Origin: Bacillota bacterium | GTDB lineage: Bacteria; Bacillota; Clostridia; Acetivibrionales; DSM-1351 | Assembly (NCBI GenBank): GCA_023415305.1 | Contig: JAEZKZ010000117.1 | Coordinates: forward strand, 1 to 64,000 | Direction: 5' to 3' | DNA length: 64,000 nucleotides | In this document: positions 33,477 through 42,523 of the stretch, piece after piece | Numbering within the stretch: the stretch's first letter is position 1 | How the letters are laid out: the number at the start of each line of letters is the position of its first letter | Notes under the pieces: model-generated | What the model was told of the DNA's origin: nothing | The model's input: only the letters and a program-made list of their open reading frames with translations | Database searches by the model: none | Translations under genes and position numbers: made by a program

Positions 33477-34922
33477 ATGAAATACATTCCAACAATAGGA
33501 TTAGAAATACATGCTGAGTTATCCACCAGATCAAAAATCTTCTGTGATTGTCCTGTAAGCTTTGGGGGCGAACCGAATACCAGATGTTGTCCGGTTTGCA
33601 CCGGTATGCCCGGTACTTTGCCGGTTCTTAACAGGCAGGCAGTTGAATATATCGTAAAAGCCGGCCTGGCGTTAAACTGTGAGATAAATGAGTATTCAAA
33701 AATGGATAGAAAGAATTATTTTTATCCCGATTTACCAAAAGCCTATCAGATATCTCAATTTGATTTACCCATATGCAAGAACGGCGGACTAACAATTAAT
33801 ACGCCTGAGGGCGAGAAATTTATAAGAATTGAGAGAATCCATCTTGAGGAAGATGCTGGAAAACTGCTGCATGACGGTTATGATAAATATAGTCTTGCAG
33901 ATTACAACCGCTGCGGTGTTCCTCTAATTGAAATAGTAACCAAACCTGATCTGTCTTCCTCAGAGGAAGCCAAGGAATTTGTCGAAAAGGTACGTCTTAT
34001 GCTCCTTTACTCAGGAGTATCCGACTGCCGTATGGAAGAAGGTTCCTTAAGAGCAGACGTCAACGTATCAATCAGGCCCTTTGGAACAGATGAGCTCGGA
34101 ACCAGAACAGAAATGAAAAACATAAACTCCATCAGGGGTATCGCAAGGTCAATAGATGCTGAAATAATACGGCAGTCAGAGCTTCTTGATGAGGGTAAAA
34201 AAATCGTTCAGGAAACCAGACGTTGGGATGATAACAAGGGTGAGAGTAAATCCATGAGAAGTAAGGAAGATGCTCATGACTACAGATACTTCCCCGAGCC
34301 GGATATTGTTCCCGTAACCTTTACCAAGGAACAAATCGAAGCTATCAGAAATTCTCTGGCGGAGCTTCCTGACAAGAGATTTGCGAAATATACCGCCGAA
34401 TATGGTTTAAGTGAAGCTGATGCAAATTTGTTGTTAACCTCTGTAAGCCTCTCGGATTTCTTTGAAAGTGCTGCAAAGGAGTGCGGAAATGCTAAAGCTG
34501 CTTCAAACTTCATAATAGTTGAAGTGTTGAGAAGATTGAATGATTCAGGTCTTTTGGCTGAAGATATTCCTTTCGGTGGAAATGTTCTGGGCCGCCTGCT
34601 CAAGATGATGGAATCAGAAGAAATAACCGCTGCCAATGCAAAAAAAGTTCTCGCAGAAATGTTTGAAAGCCGAAAAGAGCCTGAGGTCATAATAGCTGAA
34701 AAAGGCTACAAGGTTATAAATGATACCGGCGAGGTCGAAAATACAGTAAAGGAAATACTCGCCAACAACGAAAAAGCTGTTGCTGAATATCTGGAAGGTA
34801 AGGAAAAAACCTTCGGTTTCCTCATGGGTCAGTGTTCCAGAGCTTTAGCAGGCAGAGGAAACCCAAAGGTTGTACAGGATATTTTACGAAGTGAATTAAG
34901 CAAATTAAAGGGAGGAATGTAA
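33477..34922 (+). CDS. gatB: Asp/Glu-tRNA amidotransferase subunit B
   Basis: This 481-residue kinase/transamidase subunit activates the misacylated Asp- or Glu-tRNA carboxylate with ATP and amidates it. Seen are the N-terminal GLEIHAELST, two zinc-type cysteine pairs (FCDC...CCPVC), KNYFYPDLPKAYQISQ and HLEEDAGK. The C-terminal tail-helical YqeY-like domain includes FLMGQCSRALAGRGNP. AGGAGGTCGG precedes the ATG. Its neighbour is an AspRS likely to supply the Asp-tRNA(Asn) substrate. Confidence 0.97.
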   Translation: MKYIPTIGLEIHAELSTRSKIFCDCPVSFGGEPNTRCCPVCTGMPGTLPVLNRQAVEYIVKAGLALNCEINEYSKMDRKNYFYPDLPKAYQISQFDLPICKNGGLTINTPEGEKFIRIERIHLEEDAGKLLHDGYDKYSLADYNRCGVPLIEIVTKPDLSSSEEAKEFVEKVRLMLLYSGVSDCRMEEGSLRADVNVSIRPFGTDELGTRTEMKNINSIRGIARSIDAEIIRQSELLDEGKKIVQETRRWDDNKGESKSMRSKEDAHDYRYFPEPDIVPVTFTKEQIEAIRNSLAELPDKRFAKYTAEYGLSEADANLLLTSVSLSDFFESAAKECGNAKAASNFIIVEVLRRLNDSGLLAEDIPFGGNVLGRLLKMMESEEITAANAKKVLAEMFESRKEPEVIIAEKGYKVINDTGEVENTVKEILANNEKAVAEYLEGKEKTFGFLMGQCSRALAGRGNPKVVQDILRSELSKLKGGM

Positions 34923-34924
34923 TC

Positions 34925-36238
34925 ATGAGGTCAATTTCACAAAACGATTCGCAGCTGTTTAGCACTGAAACTATACAGAGTAACTCTGAATTGACGCTTA
35001 ACGGATCTGTTTACAGAATCCGTAACATGGGTACATTCGCCTTTATTATTCTTCGTACAGGAAGACATCTGATTCAGTGTGTCTATGATCCTGAAATCTG
35101 TAAATTTGATTTGAATATTCTTCAGGAAAATGATAGTGTTGAGGTAACAGGAGCTGTGAAGTCCGATAAAAGAGCCTCGAATGGTTTTGAGCTTTGCCTG
35201 AAGGAAATAACAGTGCTTTCTTCCCCATTTGCTCAAATGCCTATCAGCATAAACAAAAAAGGGTTAAATATTTCCCTGGAAGTCAACCTTGAAAACCGTC
35301 CCTTTGTTCTGAGAAATCATAAGCAAAGAGCAGTATTCAAGCTTCAGGAAGGTATTATATCCGGCTTTAGAAATTTCATGATCTCAAAGGGCTTTACTGA
35401 AATTCACTCTCCAAAGATAGTAAAAGCCGGAGCCGAAGGCGGAGCCAACATATTCAAACTTGATTATTTCGGAGAGAAGGCCTTTCTGAATCAGAGCCCA
35501 CAGTTCTACAAACAGACAATGGTGGGGGTTTTTGACAGGGTATTTGAAATAGCTCCTGTTTACAGAGCGGAAAAGCATAATACCTCAAGACATCTGAATG
35601 AATATATCGGTCTGGATTTTGAAATGGGATATATTAAGGATATGTACGATGTAATGGCTATGGAGACAGGTATGCTTAAGGCCGTAATGGAAGAATTAAA
35701 AACCAACTACGCTCCCGAGCTTGAACTCTTGAATGTCTCAATACCTGAGATTGATACAATACCTGCCCTAACCTTTATTGAAGGTAAGGAAATACTTAAG
35801 AGTATGGGACATAAAATAAAGAATTATTATGATTTTGAACCTGACGAAGAAGTTGCAATAAGTGAATTCGTGAAAAACGAGTATAATAGTGAGTTTGTTT
35901 TCATAACCCACTTCCCTTCCTCAAAGCGTCCGTTCTATGCAATGGATGATAAGGAAAATCCTGATTATGCCTGCAGCTTTGATCTTTTCTTCAGAGGTCT
36001 TGAGGTTACGACGGGCGGTCAGAGAATTCACGATTATGAACAGCAGGTTCAAAAAATGAAGGATAAGGGCTTGGAGCCGGAGGAATTCCAATCATATCTG
36101 ATGATCCACAAATATGGGATGCCTCCACATGGTGGTCTGGGTATAGGTCTTGAAAGACTGTTGATGATGCTTCTGAACCAGAAAAATGTACGTGAAGCCT
36201 CATTATTCCCAAGGGATATGACAAGACTTGACCCGTAA
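34925..36238 (+). CDS. aspS: Aspartyl-tRNA synthetase, archaeal-type, probably non-discriminating
   Basis: This 437-residue class IIb synthetase lacks the large GAD insertion of bacterial AspRS and matches the compact archaeal/eukaryal form (OB-fold anticodon-binding domain about 20-105, then the catalytic core). Motif 2 region FEIAPVYRAEKHNTSRHLNE and motif 3 GLGIGLERLLMM are clear. In the OB-fold, discriminating archaeal enzymes have Trp after Gly in the GWV-type strand; here it is GSV (LNGSVYRIRNMG), which fits relaxed recognition of tRNA(Asn). Position 2 bp after gatB strongly suggests it makes Asp-tRNA(Asn) for GatCAB. A terminator with ANTAR-type hairpins follows. Confidence 0.92.
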   Translation: MRSISQNDSQLFSTETIQSNSELTLNGSVYRIRNMGTFAFIILRTGRHLIQCVYDPEICKFDLNILQENDSVEVTGAVKSDKRASNGFELCLKEITVLSSPFAQMPISINKKGLNISLEVNLENRPFVLRNHKQRAVFKLQEGIISGFRNFMISKGFTEIHSPKIVKAGAEGGANIFKLDYFGEKAFLNQSPQFYKQTMVGVFDRVFEIAPVYRAEKHNTSRHLNEYIGLDFEMGYIKDMYDVMAMETGMLKAVMEELKTNYAPELELLNVSIPEIDTIPALTFIEGKEILKSMGHKIKNYYDFEPDEEVAISEFVKNEYNSEFVFITHFPSSKRPFYAMDDKENPDYACSFDLFFRGLEVTTGGQRIHDYEQQVQKMKDKGLEPEEFQSYLMIHKYGMPPHGGLGIGLERLLMMLLNQKNVREASLFPRDMTRLDP

Positions 36239-36262
36239 ATTACATTTACTGAATTAAATGAC

Positions 36263-36334
36263 TTAAAACAGAATTTAACTGTGGAACAAAGGCGTTTCAC
36301 TCCTCTTTTTCAAAGGGAGTGGAATGCCTTTTTA
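36263..36334 (+). promoter_or_regulatory. glnN leader: tandem ANTAR hexaloop hairpins plus overlapping terminator
   Basis: The first hairpin is TTAAA/TTTAA with hexaloop ACAGAA (36263-36278). After 2 nt the second follows, GTGGAAC/GTTTCAC with hexaloop AAAGGC (36281-36300, one G-U pair). Both loops have A at position 1 and G at position 4, the invariant residues of ANTAR-protein targets. Loop and 3' arm of the second hairpin (36288-36300) are also the beginning of a 16-bp terminator stem (36288-36303 with 36316-36331) followed by T residues. Binding of an ANTAR protein would therefore prevent termination and let transcription enter glnN. Confidence 0.85.
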
Positions 36335-36382
36335 ATATTTCAAACAAGAAAAATAAATTATATTATTAGGAGGGTTAAAATT

Positions 36383-38476
36383 ATGGAACGTGTAACTGAA
36401 ATCTATGGAAGCAGTGTATTTAATGACTCAACTATGCGTGAGCGTCTTCCAAAGGCAATTTATAAGTCTTTGAAAAGAACAATTGAACTAGGTCTGACTC
36501 TTGATGAGTCTGTGGCAGAGGTAGTTGCAAGTGTAATGAAGGATTGGGCAATTGAAAAGGGGGCAACCCACTTTACTCACTGGTTCCACCCAATGACCGG
36601 CATTACTGCTGAAAAGCATGACTCCTTCATCAATCCTACAGTTGATGGAAAAGTAATTATGGAATTCTCCGGCAAGGAGCTTACCAAAGGTGAACCGGAT
36701 GCTTCCTCTTTCCCATCGGGCGGACTCAGAGCTACTTATGAAGCAAGAGGCTATACTGCCTGGGATTGTACTTCACCGGCCTTTGTAAAAGATGGCTCAC
36801 TCTACATTCCGACTGCTTTCTGCTCCTATACTGGAGAGGTTCTGGATAAAAAGACTCCTCTTCTCCGCTCGATGGAAGCGTTGAACAAACAGTCCTTGAG
36901 AATACTTAAAATCCTGGGAAACACTACCGCTACAAGAGTAACCACTACCGTTGGACCTGAACAGGAATACTTCCTGGTTGACAGAGAACTGTACAAAAAG
37001 CGTAAAGACCTGATATTCACAGGAAGAACTCTTTTTGGTGTTAAGCCTCCAAAGGGTCAGGAGCTTGAGGACCATTATTTCGGTAATATCAAGGAAAGAG
37101 TATCGGCCTACATGAAGGATCTTGACACCGAACTCTGGAAACTTGGTATCTCAGCCAAGACAAAACACAATGAAGTTGCTCCTGCACAGCACGAACTGGC
37201 ACCGATTTTCAATACCTCAAACGTTGCAACTGATCACAACCAATTGACAATGGAACTTATGCAGAAGATTGCAGTAAGACACGGCCTTGCCTGCCTGCTT
37301 CACGAGAAGCCCTTTGCAGGTGTTAATGGTTCAGGTAAACATAACAACTGGTCAATGTCAACCAACGATGGACAGAATCTCCTTGAACCAGGTTCAACTC
37401 CACATGACAATGTTCAGTTCCTTGTATTCCTTGCTGCAGTAATCAAAGCAGTAGATGATTATCAAGATTTATTACGTTTATCCGTTGCATCTGCTGGAAA
37501 CGACCACAGACTGGGAGCAAATGAAGCTCCACCTGCTATAGTATCAGTCTTCCTTGGCGATCAGCTTACCGACATTCTGATGCAATTAGAAAACGGTAAA
37601 GCAAAGGGAAAGATTTACAACAATATTCTTGAAACCGGAGTAGCAAGTCTCCCTAAACTTCCAAAGGATTCAACAGATCGTAACAGAACATCACCTTTTG
37701 CCTTCACAGGTAACAAGTTCGAGTTCAGAATGCTTGGATCATCAGCTTCAATTGCAGGAGCTAATTTTGTACTGAACACAATTGTTGCTGAAACCTTACA
37801 GAAGTTTGCCGACAAGCTAGAGGCTGCCAGTGATTTAAATGCTGCTATAGCTTCCCTACTCTCTGAAACAGTTAAGGATCACAAGCGCATTATATTCAAC
37901 GGAAACAACTACTCCGAAGAATGGGTTGCAGAAGCTGAAAGCAGAGGACTCCTCAACCTTAAGTCCACTGTTGAGTGTATTCCTACCTTCATAAAGGATA
38001 AGAATGTAGCGGTTTTTGTTAAACATGGTGTATTAAGCAAGTCTGAAATCGAATCAAGATATGAAATACTTCTGGAAAACTATGTTAAAACCATCAACAT
38101 TGAAGCATTAACCATGATTTCAATGGCAAAGACCGAGATACTGCCTGCTGCTTTCAAATTCAGCAAGGATCTGTCAGATACCATTAATGCAGTTAAGGCA
38201 ACTGGCATGTCAGTGGAGGTATCAGCTCAGTCTTCAGTTCTGAAAGAGCTTTCACCTGTACTCAGTTCCTTTGCTTCAAATCTGACTGCATTAAAGAAAG
38301 CAGTAGAAAAGGCAAGCAGTGAAACCTCAAGTGCTCTAAAGCAGGCTGAAACTTTCAGCAAAACGGTTGTTCCAGCAATGGAAACCTTAAGAACAGATGC
38401 TGACAAACTGGAATGCATACTTCCAAAAGATATGTATCCATTCCCAACTTATGCTGACCTTCTCTTTAATGTGTAA
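36383..38476 (+). CDS. glnN: Glutamine synthetase type III
   Basis: This 697-residue enzyme belongs to the large GSIII family known from Bacteroides, cyanobacteria and clostridia, and performs the same reaction as glnA. Characteristic are FGSxVF-like N-terminus (IYGSSVFND), THFTHWFHPMTG, TTVGPEQEYFLVD, KTKHNEVAPAQHELAPIF, LHEKPFAGVNGSGKHNNWS and the NDHRLGANEAPP segment, with a long C-terminal helical tail. The start is ATG 36383 after GGAGGG; the frame extends upstream through the leader to 36281. It is downstream of an ANTAR-type attenuator and 145 bp after aspS. Confidence 0.97.
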   Translation: MERVTEIYGSSVFNDSTMRERLPKAIYKSLKRTIELGLTLDESVAEVVASVMKDWAIEKGATHFTHWFHPMTGITAEKHDSFINPTVDGKVIMEFSGKELTKGEPDASSFPSGGLRATYEARGYTAWDCTSPAFVKDGSLYIPTAFCSYTGEVLDKKTPLLRSMEALNKQSLRILKILGNTTATRVTTTVGPEQEYFLVDRELYKKRKDLIFTGRTLFGVKPPKGQELEDHYFGNIKERVSAYMKDLDTELWKLGISAKTKHNEVAPAQHELAPIFNTSNVATDHNQLTMELMQKIAVRHGLACLLHEKPFAGVNGSGKHNNWSMSTNDGQNLLEPGSTPHDNVQFLVFLAAVIKAVDDYQDLLRLSVASAGNDHRLGANEAPPAIVSVFLGDQLTDILMQLENGKAKGKIYNNILETGVASLPKLPKDSTDRNRTSPFAFTGNKFEFRMLGSSASIAGANFVLNTIVAETLQKFADKLEAASDLNAAIASLLSETVKDHKRIIFNGNNYSEEWVAEAESRGLLNLKSTVECIPTFIKDKNVAVFVKHGVLSKSEIESRYEILLENYVKTINIEALTMISMAKTEILPAAFKFSKDLSDTINAVKATGMSVEVSAQSSVLKELSPVLSSFASNLTALKKAVEKASSETSSALKQAETFSKTVVPAMETLRTDADKLECILPKDMYPFPTYADLLFNV

Positions 38477-38529
38477 CAAGCTTTGACTTTATAACTCAGA
38501 CTATTTAATGTATGACAACTAACTAGTAG

Positions 38530-38600
38530 GGGCAATGGTACAAAGGCGTATCCGCGCTGCCGGTAATAGCCGTTTCTGTACCGTTGCCCTTTTCCTTTTC
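38530..38600 (+). terminator. glnN terminator
   Basis: A 13-bp stem (GGGCAATGGTACA with TGTACCGTTGCCC, one G-U pair), plus inner pairing, is followed by TTTTCCTTTTC, 53 bp after glnN. Confidence 0.85.
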
Positions 38601-38744
38601 AGGAAAGTATCTTCAACTCACCAAAATAATATATATAACCTAGAAAATTGGTGTGGCTGAAAAATAATTGAACTAAAATGAGCATATTTTATTAGATTAA
38701 CGCTCTGGATAATCTTTTTAACTTATGCCGGAAATGGGGATAAC

Positions 38745-40271
38745 ATGAAAAGCACTTCCTACCTATTTGCTTCAGGTGCACTTCTCACATGCTCTACTGT
38801 TCTTGTTGCAGTTTCAGGATGGAATCTCCCGATTTTGGCGCTAAATTTATTTCTACTTATGGGATATTTCATTTTTGTTTGGTCTATTATATCAAGGAGT
38901 TTCAAACAGCAAACTGAAAAAATAAAAAAATTGAAAAAGGACTTGAGAAACTTCAACTTTGAGGTTCAAGTAACTTCAAGTCAAATTTCATCTGTTTCCG
39001 AAAGTATAGCAGTCACTATAGAAGAGAATAATCAGTTCGCAAAATATGTATATGACAAAGTACGTGAAATGGCAGCTAACAATGATCTTGTCAATTCCAG
39101 CATTGCCAATACCCTTTCAGAAGTCAGAAGTATTATGAATCTTCTTGACAATGCAGATGATATAACTGTGGACATGCTAAAGAAGAGTACCATTTCAAAG
39201 GATACCGTAAATCTCAGTATGAAAGAAATAATGCAAATAGTAGAAACAATTGACAGTATACATGATTCATCCAATAAAACTCTGTCCAACATGGAAAGGC
39301 TTCAGAAGACCTCCAGGGAAATTGTTCATATTCTCGAAACAGTAAGCAATATTTCGAAGCAGACTCAGTTGCTTGCTTTGAATGCCACTATTGAATCTGC
39401 ACGTGCCGGTGAACATGGAAAGGGCTTTGCTGTGGTTGCTTCAGAAATACATAAGCTGGCTGATGATACAAATAAATCGGTTGGCGATATTAATTCACTT
39501 ATAAAAGCTATTCAAAGTGAGGTTGAAAGTGTTTATTCCGTTGTAAAGGAAAACGCCTCACGTGTTGACGAAGGAATTTTAGCAACAAAGAATATTGAAG
39601 AAAATCTCGGAAGAATTGACAACTCCTTTAATGATGTATTTAGTATGATGGACCGGATAAGTGAACTTTCAAAGGAAGAGGTCAAAATCGCCCAAAACGT
39701 GGGTGATCAGATTAAAGAAGTTGAGGATGTTATCTTTCATACTTCAAAGTCTGTCGATGATGTTTGTGAATCAGTTCATCAGCAGAAACATAATATGGAA
39801 GACATATCTTCATTGGGCAGTCGCTTAAATGATGCCTCCTCAAATCTTGTTAAACTTTTCTCAAATGAGGCCGAAGCCTTGGAATCAGTCAGTATTGAGG
39901 CTATGGAAAAAGCAAGAAAGGCTCTGTCCTTAATAAAGGAAAAACTTTGTATCAGAAGTGAGTTAATCACCTCAAAAGACCCGGACACCCACCAGTTAAT
40001 TCTGGCAGATTTTATGCAAAAAAATAGTTTTGTAGAGGCTGCTTGGACTAATGACCGGAAGGGTCGTTTTATCTGTTCCATCCCTAAAGCAGGTATTGCC
40101 AATGCCAATGTGAGAGAATGGTTCAAACGCAGTATTGAAGGAGAAGATTTCATTTCGGCAATATATATATCAGCAATCACAAGAAATCCCTGTGTTACAG
40201 TGTCATCACCGATTAAGAATTCCGTTGGTGAAATAGTGGGCGTTGTGGGGGTTGATATTGTTATAAAGTAA
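38745..40271 (+). CDS. Methyl-accepting chemotaxis protein with C-terminal Cache-like sensor domain
   Basis: This 508-residue protein starts with two adjacent hydrophobic segments (about 5-22 and 26-48), with almost no external loop. A cytoplasmic coiled coil follows, with the MCP signalling tip ISKQTQLLALNATIESARAG...GKGFAVVASEIHKLA. The last 110 residues (after about 395) resemble half of a Cache/PDC ligand-binding domain (AAWTNDRKGRFICS...VREWFKRS...ISAITRNPCVTVSSPI...GVVGVDI). That domain is normally extracytoplasmic and N-terminal, so this receptor probably senses an internal ligand. It lies between glnN and asnB, which hints at a nitrogen-related signal. GGGGATAAC precedes the ATG. Confidence 0.85.
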   Translation: MKSTSYLFASGALLTCSTVLVAVSGWNLPILALNLFLLMGYFIFVWSIISRSFKQQTEKIKKLKKDLRNFNFEVQVTSSQISSVSESIAVTIEENNQFAKYVYDKVREMAANNDLVNSSIANTLSEVRSIMNLLDNADDITVDMLKKSTISKDTVNLSMKEIMQIVETIDSIHDSSNKTLSNMERLQKTSREIVHILETVSNISKQTQLLALNATIESARAGEHGKGFAVVASEIHKLADDTNKSVGDINSLIKAIQSEVESVYSVVKENASRVDEGILATKNIEENLGRIDNSFNDVFSMMDRISELSKEEVKIAQNVGDQIKEVEDVIFHTSKSVDDVCESVHQQKHNMEDISSLGSRLNDASSNLVKLFSNEAEALESVSIEAMEKARKALSLIKEKLCIRSELITSKDPDTHQLILADFMQKNSFVEAAWTNDRKGRFICSIPKAGIANANVREWFKRSIEGEDFISAIYISAITRNPCVTVSSPIKNSVGEIVGVVGVDIVIK

Positions 40272-40375
40272 ATCGTAATGTCGACCTTCATAATATCACC
40301 CTGAACTTCATCTAAAAAATAGTTATAGTTTTCGTTTTACATGCACTAAATTCCATCAAAATTCATATACTGAAT

Positions 40376-40545
40376 AAAGTCAATTACTAAAGACTGAAAG
40401 GGTAGTTTTTTGTCAGTAATTGACTTTGTAAAAAGTCAGCCTGCAATTATTGCTTAAGTTCTTACTTTTTACATGCCTCGAGGGACAATGACGTCTGGTC
40501 AATTAACTAAACAATTGACTTGAGTATGAGATTTGTCCTTTTTCT
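40376..40545 (+). promoter_or_regulatory. Structured asnB leader with two terminator-like elements
   Basis: A long stem AAAGTCAATTACT/AGTAATTGACTTT (40376-40388 with 40415-40427) encloses an 8-bp hairpin AAAGACTG/TAGTTTTT (two G-U) with hexaloop AAAGGG, again A1 and G4. The right arm can instead pair with AAAGTCA just downstream. A second stem GGACAA/TTGTCC (40483-40488 with 40533-40538), with inner GTCAATT/AATTGAC, is followed by TTTTTCTTT, 40 nt before asnB. This looks like an attenuator. The ANTAR resemblance rests on one loop only, and no T-box motif is seen. Confidence 0.45.
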
Positions 40546-40583
40546 TTGAAAACAAATTTCTGTTGGACTTTGGAGGAATATTT

Positions 40584-42413
40584 ATGTGCTCAATACTTGG
40601 AATTATTAATTTTAAAGATTCTACTTCAGACATAACGCAAACAGTATTAAATGAAATGCGACGGACAACTGCTCATAGAGGCCCCGACCAAAATGGGTAC
40701 TTCCGAAGTGAATTTGTATGTTTTGCTCATAACCGATTGGCGGTAATAGATGTAGAAAACGGGCTGCAGCCTATGACAGTTGTTTTTGAAGGGAAAAGCT
40801 ATACTATAGTTTATAACGGTGAGATTTATAATGCAAATGAATTACGTGCCGAACTGACTGCTGCAGGTGTAAGCTTCAATACACACTGTGATACTGAGGT
40901 AGTGTTATATTCCTACATAGTCTGGGGCCTAGAATGTTCCGAGAAGCTTAATGGAATTTATGCCTTTGCAGTATATGATGACATAAAAAGGAGAGTTTAC
41001 CTTTCCAGAGACAGGATGGGCGTTAAACCTTTTTTCTACACCCAGTCGGGAAATACCTTAATTTTTTCTTCAGAAGTTAAAGCAATTTTAAAACACCCGC
41101 AAGTAAAATCTGAATTGGATAGTCAGGGTATCTGGCAGCTGCTTTATCTTTCTCCAATGAGGCCATCAAATAATGGTATTTTTAAGAACATCTATGAGAT
41201 ATCTCCGGGATTTCACGGAACCTATGATATAGAAGGCTTAAAGCTGTCCAGGTACTGGACTTTAAAAGCTTATGAACTGGAGGATTCAAAGGATACAATC
41301 ATTGAGAAAACCCGTTTCCTTCTGACTGACGCCATTCAAAGACAGTTGGTTTCCGATGTCCCCCTATGCACCTTCTTATCGGGAGGCCTTGATTCGTCAA
41401 TTGTAACCTCCGTAGCAAAAGAGGACAAGAAAAATGGAGATTTACTTTCAACTTATTCATTTGAATATGAGGGAAATCAGCAGCATTTCGAAGCTACGGC
41501 TTTTCAGCCGGAAAGCGATGACGCTTATGCTGCTTGGCTTGCAAAATACTTAAAAACCGATCATACCATTCTTACAGTGAGCCAGCAAAAAATTGCAGAT
41601 TTGCTTACAGATGCTGTTAAATACAGAGATTACCCTGGTATGGCTGATATTGATTCTTCACTGCTCTATTACTGCAGTCGAGTTAAGAACAGACATACAG
41701 TTGCACTAAGCGGTGAGTGTGCTGATGAAATTTTTGGGGGCTACCCATGGTTTTACAAGCCTGAGATGCTTCACAGAGACTTCTTTCCGTGGATACATGA
41801 TCCTGAATCAAGGGTATTCCTGTTTAACTCCGACTTTGCAAAACCCAAGGAAGGCTTCGAGTTTGTTAAACAAATGTATCTGGACAGCAAAAATGCCTGC
41901 CCGCTGACCGGGAATGAATCTGAAGAAATGAAGACCAGCAGGATAGCAACCTGGCTGTCGGTCAACTGGTTTATGGTCAGCCTTTTGGAACGCAAGGACC
42001 GAATGTCTATGGCCAGCGGGCTTGAGGTTAGGGTACCCTTCTCCGACCATAGAGTTTTAGAATACGTTTACAATGTTCCCTGGAGTATAAAATTCAAGAA
42101 CAAGGTTGAAAAATCACTTCTTAGAAATGCTATGGCCGACTATCTGCCGGATAAAATTTTAAACAGGAAAAAGAGTCCCTACCCAAAGACTCATAACCCG
42201 GAATATGAAAGAATTGTCACAGAAATGTTTGAAAATGTTTTTGCTGATTCCAGTTCAGTACTAAAGGATATTTTACATCAGGATGCACTTACTCTGCTTC
42301 GTTCAGGCAGTAATATAACCTGGTTCGGGCAGCTTATGGGCCGTCCGCAACTGATAGCCTGGCTGATACAATTGGATTACTGGTTTAGAGAGTATAACGT
42401 GAAATTGGTTTAG
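40584..42413 (+). CDS. asnB: Asparagine synthase, glutamine-hydrolysing
   Basis: This 609-residue enzyme amidates aspartate using glutamine and ATP. The N-terminal nucleophile Cys2 follows directly after the initiator Met (MCSILGI), then the Ntn-glutaminase motifs RGPDQNG and NGEIYN. The synthetase domain has the PP-loop LSGGLDSSIV and SGECADEIFGGY. The start is ATG 40584 after GGAGG; the upstream extension of the frame would bury Cys2. With GatCAB and AspRS this gives the cell both free asparagine and tRNA-bound asparagine routes. Confidence 0.96.
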   Translation: MCSILGIINFKDSTSDITQTVLNEMRRTTAHRGPDQNGYFRSEFVCFAHNRLAVIDVENGLQPMTVVFEGKSYTIVYNGEIYNANELRAELTAAGVSFNTHCDTEVVLYSYIVWGLECSEKLNGIYAFAVYDDIKRRVYLSRDRMGVKPFFYTQSGNTLIFSSEVKAILKHPQVKSELDSQGIWQLLYLSPMRPSNNGIFKNIYEISPGFHGTYDIEGLKLSRYWTLKAYELEDSKDTIIEKTRFLLTDAIQRQLVSDVPLCTFLSGGLDSSIVTSVAKEDKKNGDLLSTYSFEYEGNQQHFEATAFQPESDDAYAAWLAKYLKTDHTILTVSQQKIADLLTDAVKYRDYPGMADIDSSLLYYCSRVKNRHTVALSGECADEIFGGYPWFYKPEMLHRDFFPWIHDPESRVFLFNSDFAKPKEGFEFVKQMYLDSKNACPLTGNESEEMKTSRIATWLSVNWFMVSLLERKDRMSMASGLEVRVPFSDHRVLEYVYNVPWSIKFKNKVEKSLLRNAMADYLPDKILNRKKSPYPKTHNPEYERIVTEMFENVFADSSSVLKDILHQDALTLLRSGSNITWFGQLMGRPQLIAWLIQLDYWFREYNVKLV

Positions 42414-42491
42414 GTGTTAATCTCTGAAATTGTGTACGGAACTGGTTACAGCGCCTTGATAAACTTCTAAGTTAACAAAATTACCATTACA

Positions 42492-42517
42492 CAGCACTAC
42501 CAAGCTTGGTAGTGCTG
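42492..42517. terminator. 26-bp perfect palindrome between convergent genes
   Basis: CAGCACTACCAAG and its exact complement form a perfect inverted repeat with no loop spacer, 78 bp after asnB and 7 bp from the end of the opposing membrane-protein gene. It is probably a shared terminator. It lacks a clear T tail. Confidence 0.55.
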
Positions 42518-42523
42518 CTTATG

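Noticed and set aside
40272..40583. T-box riboswitch ahead of asnB
   Set aside because: Despite a terminator and alternative stems, the conserved AGGGTGGNACCGCG T-box sequence and a specifier-loop stem are not seen.
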